64,000 nt of DNA from Stichopus chloronotus. Its lineage: Eukaryota; Echinodermata; Holothuroidea; Aspidochirotida; Stichopodidae. Every line of letters starts with the position of its first letter. Within the stretch, counting starts at the first letter, position 1. The translations under genes and the position numbers were made by a program. The DNA is taken from NCBI GenBank assembly GCA_021234535.1, contig CM037850.1, forward strand, positions 1,116,001 to 1,180,000, in the 5' to 3' direction. This document shows positions 36,635-48,600 of this stretch, in pieces. The notes beneath the pieces were generated by a model, which did not search any database, was not told the DNA's origin, and saw only the letters and a program-made list of their open reading frames with translations.

Positions 36635-39600
36635 GTAAGTATGTGCACCCTCCCCCCAAAAATAAAATAAAAAATAAATAAAAATAAACGTGTAACGTTT
36701 CCGCTTCTCTTGTTTTACAGTGTACGTTATGCATTCGAAAACACATGGATAAAGCGATTATACCACTTTCCCAACAATTCCATCGGGGCGTGATGAGTGG
36801 CTTTCAGGTCACGTTAGTACAGTATGCTTACAAATATAACTGAAATATAGAACGGCACTGAAATCAACCGTTTACTCCAAATATGATAACTTTACGTTAA
36901 AACGAAATTTCAAACCCTTTCATTGGGGGATATGTCAATGATTCCGAGGTTCAATGTTCCCAGGGTTCAATGTTCTCAGGGTTCGATGCTCCCGAGGGTC
37001 GATGTTCCCCGGGTTTGGAAACATCAAAGCGGTTCACGTACACCCGGGAAGTGCAGTTTTCTGCCATCTGGAGGTTTTGAAAAGCCAAATTTTTCGGTAT
37101 GATGTCGCTCCCCTTAGACAGTGACCTAGAGTGATATTTTTTTTTTAAAGAAAATACTGATGATGTCACCAGGTCAAAGGTCACGTGATTACAGGTCAAA
37201 TCGGCAAAAACGCTCTAAAAAGTGTGTCACGATCTCCCTTTAGACGATAAGTCGGATGAACCTTAAAAACAAACTTGGTGTGTGGGTACCGGGGTATGTT
37301 GTATTGTGTCCGTCCGACACAACTCACTGCAGTAATATACAGCTCAGCGTACTTCGGGAGAATGGGTATCATGCAAAACGATAGGGATGAGATCTGGATT
37401 GCCCACTTGTTAATTGTTTTATCTTTCTTTTTGCTTTCGACATAACAGACCCTTCGCAGAGTATACAAAAGCCCCAAGATTCTCCGTACAAGATGGTTTC
37501 CGCACAGTGTACATGGACATATCACAGGATGGCTGTCGTTTGGCTTTATCTGGACATAACAACAACACGAAGGATACTTTCATCGATCTGTTTATATTAC
37601 AAAATGATCCTGGTTCTCAAGATTTGTCTTTATTAATGATGTCTCAGCCTTATTTTTCTAGAGAATTTTCCAAATTTGAAGGTTTGACATGGCGGTATGT
37701 TGGCTTCCTGGATGACTCTGTATTCCTAACGTGCTGTGTTAATACAATAGAATCATACGATACTAAAAATGGCCGTCTCGTCAATCGATGTCAATTTGCC
37801 GGTTCAGCCAGATGTATGACAACAACCAGAGATGGAAGAGTCTATGTTGGTTTAGAAGACAGTAATGATGTGATTGTGTTTGATCGAACGCTCAATCAGA
37901 TCAATAATATCAAATTAAAAGGGTTAGAAAACGACGAATACCCCAGGGATATAACGGTAAATAACAACAAACTGTTTATCTGTACAGCTTTCCACGGGAG
38001 AGCTGTAATATATAATACTAGCGGAGGAGAAATTGAATATGAATTCAAAGAACCAAACAAACAGTACAGAAAAGCAAGGAGAATAACAGTAAGTGAAAAG
38101 AATGGATTGATCTACATATTATGGTATGGTGAGACTCGGGGTAAGCGTATTTTTGTTGTTGTTGTTTACTCTCTCCCTGGCGGTATTTCCTCTTTCCCTG
38201 GGGGCCATTCGTGTCTCTCTGATTGTCATGTTTTGGCTTCTTTTAATGTTTCTGATGATTCTTGTATAATCAGGATCAATGATAATATAAACAGATTGTT
38301 GGTTGTCACCATGGAGACTGGAGAAATACATGAATATCACCCAGTAAGTATACTAAGAACTAAAACATAATTAGAGCAGACCATATATAGTTACCACTTT
38401 CATATCAACAAACACAAGCTTTGAGTGAATATAACACGTTTTGAGCTACCGATGAACGGGAACAACTGATACTTAAAGGGCAGTTTTAATCTCAATAGCC
38501 TACATAACCTGTATTGGATGGAGATATTGTCATGCTAGCTGGACATGGTGGTCTTCTTTTAAAGTGGTGTTGGGGTATTGATCTGTTATCAGTGTGCATC
38601 AAACTTTCCCAGCATGTTTCTTTGCATGCAAGCAAAAGATGTGACCAGTTGAGATGTTGAAAAAATATGTATAAGAAATCTTTTCCTGAAAATTATCGAC
38701 CAAAAAACGTCTGACCCCCAGAAAAAGTTGATGTACTTTCATCGCTCTGCCGTCTGCACTTGTGTAAATTAATGGTGTTTCCTGTATTTGTATCGGCGAG
38801 CGATGGGCCTCATAAGCTTCTCATGCGAAACACTGTGATTGATGTGTTTCGAATTTGGAATGGTTCATCTGCTTTGCGTGGCTGAGTTTATTGGCAATAC
38901 TGTGTAGAGACGCGAACACATAGATATGGCACACGCCATGATACTCTGTCCTGACTATCAAGCACGCACGCGGTACATACCCACAGACAAAATGGCCTTT
39001 GACAGCGGTGCAGTTGAAACGAAGATACAGATCCCAGAAACGATATCAATAATAGTTAATCGATTTCTTCAGACATTGTAAAGTTTCTACTAAAAAGTCC
39101 TCGATTTCGAACGGCAATTAGCCAACACTAAAGCTAAAGGACCCTACTTTAATAGAAGCTAGCAAAGACTTGAGTCGCTAAGTAAGCTAAGTTGTTAAAC
39201 TTATCTAGAGCTTAAAGCTCTTAGCTTAAAAGCTCAAAAGACAATCTGAAGTTCACGAAATGAAAAGCAGGTTGTCGAAAGTACAATTGTTAATGGGAGG
39301 ATTTAGCGTTAGGCCCATACCTTATTAGCAGTTCGTTACAGACGGAATCTCCCGGTTGGAAGTTTACGTGAAAACCACTAACGTTGGAGATAATGTGGCA
39401 GGCCTACATATAAAACATAGGCCTACGCCTAAGGTAGGCCCTATTGACAAAATCTCAGCGATAATTATATGATCCACTAGCATTTGCACATCGGCGGGAA
39501 AGATTTCCATAATGGAATCGCTTCATAACCAGGCTTTACACACGAGACTAGTTTTGTGAACAATTCTCTTAGGTTGATTGCTTTGAATTTCACCTTGGGT

Positions 39601-42600
39601 TAGGCCTGGGGCTGTAACGACTGTGTAAAGTAGCCTACCGTTAAACATTTTGTACAGACATGTATACGTTAGGCTACAGTACTAAAAGCACAGTTGTACA
39701 CTAAAAAGGGATAGAATTGTGAAAATATTTGTGTGCCATGAGTATTGGGAAGTTTTGGAACTAGTTGGTGTGGACTATCAACCAATAGCAAGAACATGCA
39801 TGTCTACGGAGGATGAGAGAATTTCTAGTTTTGTATTGCTCAGCTAGGCTGCCTCTGTCACGTCGGTGATATAAAAGTCACTGATACAAAGTTGTGTTAG
39901 CCTAACTTAGGCATAGCAAGGGAATTGCGGTCACCTTAACAGTCACAGAGGAGGCTATTTACCTGCAACTGTGATGCATTACCTACTGACTTCTGCCGTC
40001 TTTCGCTTACTTTGCTTTTGTTCCAACTGCACACATCCCCACTTACTCTTAACACATGTCACAGTCATTGCATGATAAAGAAAAGAAAGAAAAGGAAAAG
40101 AAAAGGAAAACAGACGAATGAGTTTTTACTTTAACTGTCCCCGAGGAACTCACACTTACCTTTTTGGTTTCTATCATATTGTAACCTCTGAATCTATGAT
40201 GTCGTATCTGTGAGTCGTGCACCACTCTCTAAAATGTGATATCTCACTGAGAGAAGTTTAGTCATGTATCATATTTGCACGTGTATCTCATTGATTACAA
40301 TAAACCTGTTCTTTTTGTTTTTGTAACGATCAACGTTTCGATTGTGAGAGATTGAAAACCTTGTAAGTGGTATCTACAAATCAATGTCATGAGAAGAACA
40401 TGTGATTTCTATACTGAACCAGTTATATTTAAAAAAAGGAAACGGAACTCTGAGAGCACATCTGGAAGTTGAACGAAAAGGCACAACCCGGCACAATGAC
40501 ATGGTCAATCCTAACAACGTGCCCCACAAAGAAAACACTGAATGGCTATAGCTGTTCTTTTTGTACAAGTGAAAAGATATTCATAATCACAATGAAAAAG
40601 AAGAAAAAAAAAACAAATCTCTTTAACCTACACACAAAACGGTTCGCCTCATGCAGACACCATAAGATCAAAGATTAAATACAGCCAGCAATAAACTTGA
40701 ACTGTTGAAACACTAATACAACTCTCATGTAGAATATTCAGACAGACAGAGCCACCTGAAGAGTGTAGTAGCACGAGACCTTGGTAGTGGCTTAGGATCA
40801 GTGACTTTACCACCAAGTTGTTAAATTAATTGAATATTCCTCTGCAATTTGTATCGAGCACTCTTGTCCCAGTACTGTTGCGTTAAATCCATGTTACATG
40901 AGAGTATAGCTTTATATAAATATAGATTTTCGGACTCACTGATTTTCAGAGGAAATCTCACATGCATGCACCACTACCCAATTGCATGGCAGTGACTGTC
41001 AGTAGGAACACGAATCTGTTGTGTGTTTGTACATGTTTTAGAAATTATTTAGATGTGAAATAAACATTTTATGAACTTTTTACAGTTAAGTGGCTGTTGG
41101 TATACACTGTACAATTAGTGTACTCTCATTTATTAGCATTATTAAATTCCAATATGAATGACGAATACCCGTAAATAACAAAAATGGCATCATGGTGTGT
41201 TTTCCTAGATTATTATTTCTTTCTTGTTTTCTTCTTTTCTTCTTTGCAGAGTGACATCATTAATCTTGACAATCTGCTGAAATTGATTGAATTATTGATT
41301 ACCAACAATGATTGTCAAAAACTGCTAAAATACTTTAAAGTTCCAGCTGATAAGGTGAAGACCATCCAGGAGAGAGATGAACCCTCTAAATCTCTTCTCC
41401 AACATCTTAGAGAGTCTGACGTGATTTCTGCTGGGGACATCAGTCGTTTGCTAACAGCATGCAATGACCAAGGAATTAGTCAAGTTATAGATTCATGGAT
41501 CAACTACCAAAAATACCCGTTCAGTAGGTGTCAAAGCACATTGTGGCCTTACAATTCCATCCCCTTTTATTCGCATTCCTTGTCATGAGTGACTACTTCA
41601 TCTCATTACATATTCATTCGGCACTGATATTTGGTTGCCATACATTACTGAATCTGTACTTGTACTGTGTGCATTTTAAAAAAAGGTTCAAAATATGGTA
41701 GGATCGCTTCAGATGTGACCCACGAAAAGTCAAAGTTATTGATCTTCTTTTATAGGATGAAAGACACTCTGTTAATTGTTTTTAAATAGTTATAGAGTAA
41801 AAACATTCAAGTCTTATCAACATAATGCCTCCCTCAAGAAGTACCTGAAACTTATCCCATATGTGATCTGACGTTGAGTATGTAACTCATGAAGAGAAAG
41901 ATCAAGATGTCTGTAGAATATGGTAGAGGTCTAATGAATTTCGGCTCAGCAGGATTCAAACTGTACACATTACTATTTGTTTGATTGGTAGTTGGCACTA
42001 ATCATCAATATTGAATTGAACTGAATTGAAATTTATTTGTTTTATCACGAGAATATTTACAAATGTGAAAGGAAGTCCCCCCAAAAAAGACACAAGAGGC
42101 TTAAAAATGTGGAGGACTCCCTGAAAAAGAAAAGAAAACGGAAGAGAAAACGTATAGGAATATTTACAGACTTTTATGTAAATTAGCTTACTTATAAAAT
42201 GACAGTTAGTACCCTGGAACAATTCTTAGAGGGTAGATTTTATTACATCTGAAAATATATGGTGTATAATAAATAAAAATCATTAATAATATCTTTAGTT
42301 AATCTTCCTCTGATTGAATGAACAAGTAATGTTGATTTTATTTTATCACAAATAGTTTAATTGTTCTGTTTTTAATACTAAACATAGCAATTGTAGAATT
42401 CACGCTGCATTTATGAACGTTCATGAGTGTCTAGTGTAATAGTTATGAATATCTTTATTATTAGTTAAACAGTTCGTACGTGTATTTGGAAGTAAACCAT
42501 TCTGTGCTTTGTAGGAAAATAGCAATGTTGACATGAAACAAGTCATGAACATGAATATTGTTTTCAGCCATTTCAAATTACTAGATGGTATTGTTTTTAA

Positions 42601-45600
42601 GAACGCTTTATCATTATCAAACCATGCATGTCAAAAAACTGCTGCAAGAAGGGCAGCTGAGTCTGATCATAGAGCTGTGAATACTTACAATGTAAGGTTT
42701 GTGTTTTGCAGATCAAAAAGTGCCATTACATCAGCTGAAGCAATTAGAGAAGCAACTTAATGACAAACTTACCGAAGAAGTTGAACATGCCAGACATGAA
42801 CTTACTGACAAACTGGAAGAAATACAAAATGAGAAAATGCAACTGAGCAGTAGACTGTTAGCAACTGAGAAGGACCTGCAACACGTCTGCGATGAAGAAA
42901 AGAGGCAGAGGAAAATAATGGAGGAGAATCAAAAGGTACTGATCTTTTCTTATTTGATGTTCATTAATGGAATAGAACAGAATTTCAGAACACGCACCTT
43001 GCATCCTATTGTATATGGTTAGGCTACCATTTGAATTGAGGAGATATGAAAACAACTGAATAAATCAGACTGAGTTCATGAATGTGGTACAGAAAGTGTT
43101 TATAGGCCCTTGGAAATATATGAACTATGAATAAACACTAGTATCACATTGATCGTGCACGCTATTACTGTGTACTATTACGTTAAATACTTTATGCCAT
43201 AGCAACTTGCATTATGTAGTTTATTGCTTTGTTAATAAATTCCGTGACCTTCATAAATACGTTAGAATAAGTAGAGCGTGGAACAAAAGCTCTTTGCTTC
43301 TTTTTTGAATCATGATCAACGTGCTTGTGGTGGTCATCAACAGAAATATTATCATACATCACAAAATATCACAAAAAGAAGAAGAAAAAAAAGAATATTC
43401 CAAATGAATTGTTGAAAACTAATCACATCGTTTTAATAGTTTAATATGAAGCTTTGCTGTGGCATTTTCACTTTTCAACATGGGCAACAGGAAGAACAAA
43501 TTGGTTAAAATCTTGTGTTTCTCGATCACTTGGTAGGAACTGGAGGAGACTAAATCGAGCTTGAGATATGCAAAGGATGAGCTCGTCAAAGCTCATGTGA
43601 AGTATACCAAGGAGTCAATGGCCCTACAGGAGGCCCTACAACAGACCAGAGAGGCGTTAAGTAAAAAAACTTCAGTACGTTAAGTAATTCTTTTTATAAA
43701 ACAGTACAGGATCAAGTTCACAGTTTCACAAACCCTGTCACCGGATAGATATCTTGTAATAGACAGTGGAATATCTTCTGTTATTTTTGTTTACTTGCGT
43801 TAGTAAGGGAATGTATGGTGTCAGAACAGCGTACGTGCATGTCTGTGTCGGTGACACTCTCCTCAATAAGGGATAACTGGATGGAATAACAAACTGGAAC
43901 GCTGGATGAAAATCAAACTTGACCTATAGATTGACCATATCCAGAAGACGTGCTCTATTAATTGTTTTTGGTGTAAGTCAAATGTCATTTGAGGTCAGTA
44001 GAGGGCAAAAACTAAAAGGGAAAAAACTCTTAAAGGGGACCTAAACATTCCCAGTCGGGTCCTTAGGGGCCGAATATTTCGTAACATAGATTGAAATTAA
44101 TCTAAGTTTGTTGAGGGTCACCTGAGGTCATTTTGTGATTTGTGAATGTAGTTTCAAGATAAACGAAAGATTCACATTACGCTGATATGATGCCTATATT
44201 AGAAGTTATTGATGTCTACTTGAAAGGTCATAATAGGTCTAAGTACTAAAAATGCTCTCATTCTATAGAAAGGTCTGATTGACTTGTTTCTTTTAATGAA
44301 ATCGTCATGGTATCCCGTATCTGTTCACATGAAATTAAGGTTATCACCTTTTACAAAGCCTTTGCCCTCTCAGGTTGGAAGAATCTCAGGAAATATCTAC
44401 TTTTTGACTTAATATCACAGTGGTGATACAAAAACTTCCCACAACTCACCAGGAAAGTGTGGTTAAGCAATGCTAGCATTTAACGATGAAAATTGGATTT
44501 TTTTTGTGATGAACACTAGTAATTTGTGAAGAAACGTCGATTTAAACATGTATTTATGAATTTATCTCTTCTTGAAATTTGAAATTTGCATGCTGATGGC
44601 TCCAGTCAGTTTCATTACAATCATTAAGCAACCATGGTTACCCATTGCAGGCTTGTGTCTCTAACAGTACTGTAGTTTCCATAAAATAATAGGCACCATA
44701 CTGTATTACGTCATTCCTATGCATGTCACTAAGTCTGTAATGAATACATATTGTAGATGATGTAATAAGGTTATTTTGCCTCAGTATAATATCATTTTTG
44801 AGATAAACATAGCATAGTTTTATATATATCGAACATACTTGTGTACAATGCAGCTTTACAAGTGTAGGTAATTTTAACCTCTATACACATCACGCGATCA
44901 CCATTTTTCCTCTGCATGCTTTCTTCTTCCTTTGTGCGCAGACGTCAATAGATTCTATTGAGGAGGAAGAAACATTACCACAAGAGGAGAAGGACACGTT
45001 TGAGAGATCAGAAGCGTCGGTTGCTTTGGCAGGTGAGATGTAACTAAACAGGTGTGTCTTGCTGACCTCTCTATATGTAACTGTACTTTCTATTTGGTAG
45101 ATTGAACTAAAGTTTACCTAGACATGAATTCAGTTTATGTCGTTGTCAAAATCTTACTTTTTGTGTTGTTAGTGTCAACTAAAGCATCAAAAGAGTTGAC
45201 AAATTTCTGTGTTTATTTATTTATGAATTACTTCTCTCAGTGATAAACTATTTTCATTTATTTTATCACAATGTGTAAGTTGATAACTTAATTTAACATA
45301 ACATTTGGGCAAATAGTGCTGTGTGACCTATCTATCCAATGGAATAAAGACAGTCACTGGCGATAGGGAAAGTCTTCCGAAACTATATTACAGATTTCCT
45401 TGAAAAATAATTTCACAGAAATTTATCAATGCAACACAAATTTACAAGAGTATTGTTTTCTAATGTGTGTAGGAGCGTCTTGTGTGTTTTCCACACATGT
45501 GAATTGATTGTGTCTACTCTGGCACGCATTGCTTATTTTATCCTCAACAGTAATACAATTGAGTGAATCGTAATGCTCTGAGTATGAGACTTAGAGCATA

Positions 45601-48600
45601 CTGTATTTACTAGAAGCTCTGCATTCTCTCTTTAATGTAAGTCTCATGCTCAGTATTATTTTCATCCTCTTTTTATAGATGAAGAGACTCAAGCTCTCCA
45701 GATATGTGAAATTTCTCCTCAAAATTCTGAAAGAAGAGAAGGTTCAGAGGAACCTCAATATGACTCTGATGAAGAGAGGTTGATAGAGAAGATAGGGAGA
45801 GAAAGGAAGGGAAGACCCGGACAAGATTCACAAACTATGGATATAGTGCAACCATACATTGAACACATAATAAATGATAACGGTGGTGATATTACTCTCA
45901 TGGGGGTGTCTTTATCAATTCCTGATAATGCTCTGTCTGGTGATCATGTAATCGCTGTGACTGTGATCCGTGATCCAGATGTATTCCTCCCTGGAAGTGC
46001 CCAAAGGGGTAGAATGACACCTCTGATAAAACTAGAACCAGAAGGTCTGCAGTTAAACAAGCCAGCAAGACTGATCATCCCCCATTCAGCCATAATTCCT
46101 GAGCCAGATCGTCATAGTGTGATCATCTTTACTGGTCAGCCAGCTCAAGGAGAGTCACAGAAAGGTAATGATGCTGAAGGAAAGACTGTTCCTGTTAGTC
46201 AAAAAGTAATTTGTAGAAACGATGTTTGATTACATGATGCTACTTTATCTCGTTCTCAGGTCATATAACCTGGACAGAGGAGAATTCTGTGGGTTGGAAG
46301 CTAAAGCAGGAGACGATCAGTCTTGGTATCAACACCCTGAGCTATGTGTTGGTTCACTTAGTAAGCGAAGAAATGGAACAGAAGCATGTCTTCCGTGTTG
46401 TTCCATTTATTGATGGAATACTAGATGCCAAAGATGATGTCATAATTACAGTTTGCATCTGTAAGGACAATGATGCAGAATACAAGGTAGGCTAGTTCCT
46501 TTGCTCCGCTCCGACATTTGATGTGAACTGTAAAAGAAAAACTTTACTTATTGATAGAATTTTAATGGCTCTCGGTCTGTCATTATACTTAATTCCAAAT
46601 GAAAATGTGAAAATATCTGGAGTCTCAACATGACGTATTATGTAATTTTTGACTCTTTATTTTGTAGTCTTGAACGCCATTTTGTTAAAGTGAAGTTGTC
46701 ATCACATCTTGAAATGTAACAGTTTGCTTAACGAATATCAACATACATTTTTGTATGCAGAAACATTTGAGAAAATGTCCTTTAAATGAAATGTGACGCA
46801 GTTTCCTGAAAAATTATATATTTAATACTGGACAAATTATTGCGAAAATGCAGTTACTCAACTTATTGCGATTAACGTCTGTTTGTTCAATAATCTTGCC
46901 TAGAACTTTTTTAACTGATATAATGTAAGACGAAATCTTAAGTTAGGAGTCTGCCTTTGTTGTTTTGTATATAAAACGAAAAATGGTATAAATACGTCAA
47001 ATGTGACATTTCATATTTAATTTCATTGCGAAATTTTGTTAAGACGCGATCGTTGCCTGATTCTTTCAAATCTTTAAATTACAGCTGCTATTGCATGACT
47101 ACATGTCTAAGTTAACTATCAGATGTGATACGACATTTCAAGTTTGCCGTACTCTCAATGGAGAAAACGATGGAGAGTCTCACCTTCGTTTAGCCATGTC
47201 ACCTCAGATAGATAGCTATTGTCTAAAAGAAGGAGAGGCAGCAACCAAGGTTTGTAGTAAATATGGTAAACATCAGCTCCCAGGACAAGAGAGACAAATG
47301 CAATGGAAGCAAAAAGAGTTCTTGCAATAGAAGATAAATCTCATCTCATTCCTATGAGGAATAATATGGATGTGACCATTATTAAGATGTGTGACAGAAT
47401 TAATACATACTCAAACGCTACGTAAACTGTTACTCAGTCTTTCTTTATTGAATTTTAAGAAAACTGATTTATGTAAGATCAGTTCATACAAAATCTTAAC
47501 TGCAAGGGTCGGTTTAAGAGTATACCTATGGCCCATGTGCATATTGGAATAAATATCTAAACTTGTAATGTAAATAACTGTTAAATTTGCATTTAATATC
47601 CAGGTTGAATTACATGTAATGTTCAATTTGTACACTTTCATTTTTGTGGTATTCATTGCTGAAGTTTATGTTGTTTGTAGTTCAACATTATATGACATAT
47701 TTGTAATGTTTCTGCTACGTCGTAATTGTCTTCAGCCTTAAAGTCACTTCTGTGGTTTGTGTTTGTTAACGTTCATTTCATTTACTATACGTTACGGCTC
47801 AAACACTTTCTCTTTCGTGTAGCTTGTAGATATTGATCACCTTTGTGCTGCCAGCAGGGTCTCTCTCCAGTTTAGACTACAAAGGAAACAAAGTGGCTGT
47901 GATGAAATGGTTGACGTTAAGTTAAAAGTATCTCAAGGACAAAAGGATAAGATAGATTGTATCATTCAGTCTCAGGTAATTAACCAAATTTTGTGTGGTA
48001 TTGAGATTTTAATATCTGTCACCATCACACTGATTTCTTTTCTGCTTTTTCTCTATTAGATATGGCTAATAGCAAAATTCTGGAGAAATAGACATAACAT
48101 TGTCTTGCTTCTTTGATCGACAAATCACGAATGCACATTTTAGAGAGGTTTTTTTCCTTCCAGGTTCAAATCCTTAGGGCGAACATTGTTGTTGTAAATT
48201 CAGATGTCCACTGACTGATGTTAAACGAGTTTGTATTTCCTGTTTATCTTTCTCTGTTGGATAATGTCTGTCTCCGAACTGTTCAGTTTTTACTGTTACA
48301 ACGTTTTCAGGTTTCTTTATGCTACCTTCTTTATGTCGTATTTTTCTTTCAGGTCAAGAATATTCTTCTCTCTAGAGAGAGTCAACGCTTATTGAACCAG
48401 AGGTTTCGCAAAGGTATGTCCTCTGATGATATTGTAATCATTAGTAGTATTAAAGTCAGTTTGTGATGTATGCATTCTGCCTATCATTTTTATTGCAAAA
48501 ATTGGTGAACATTTATTCTCATATCAGTTTTTTCTCTTACTAGTTCTTAAAAAATGAGGACTTGTACGTTTATGTAAATGTTTTTCTTTAGACAAAATAA

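Noticed and set aside
38119..38230. Short intron inside the propeller exon (donor GGGGTAAGCG)
   Set aside because: No acceptor before the frame resumes propeller-like sequence, and the frame is open throughout.
37414..38370. Propeller frame starting at 37414 as an intronless gene
   Set aside because: The frame upstream of the AG at 37448 is intronic; the tiny exon at 36615 supplies a start with matching phase, and the 3' end is a clear donor.
41998..42222. 74-codon minus-strand frame
   Set aside because: Lies in the untranslated tail of a LINE fragment.
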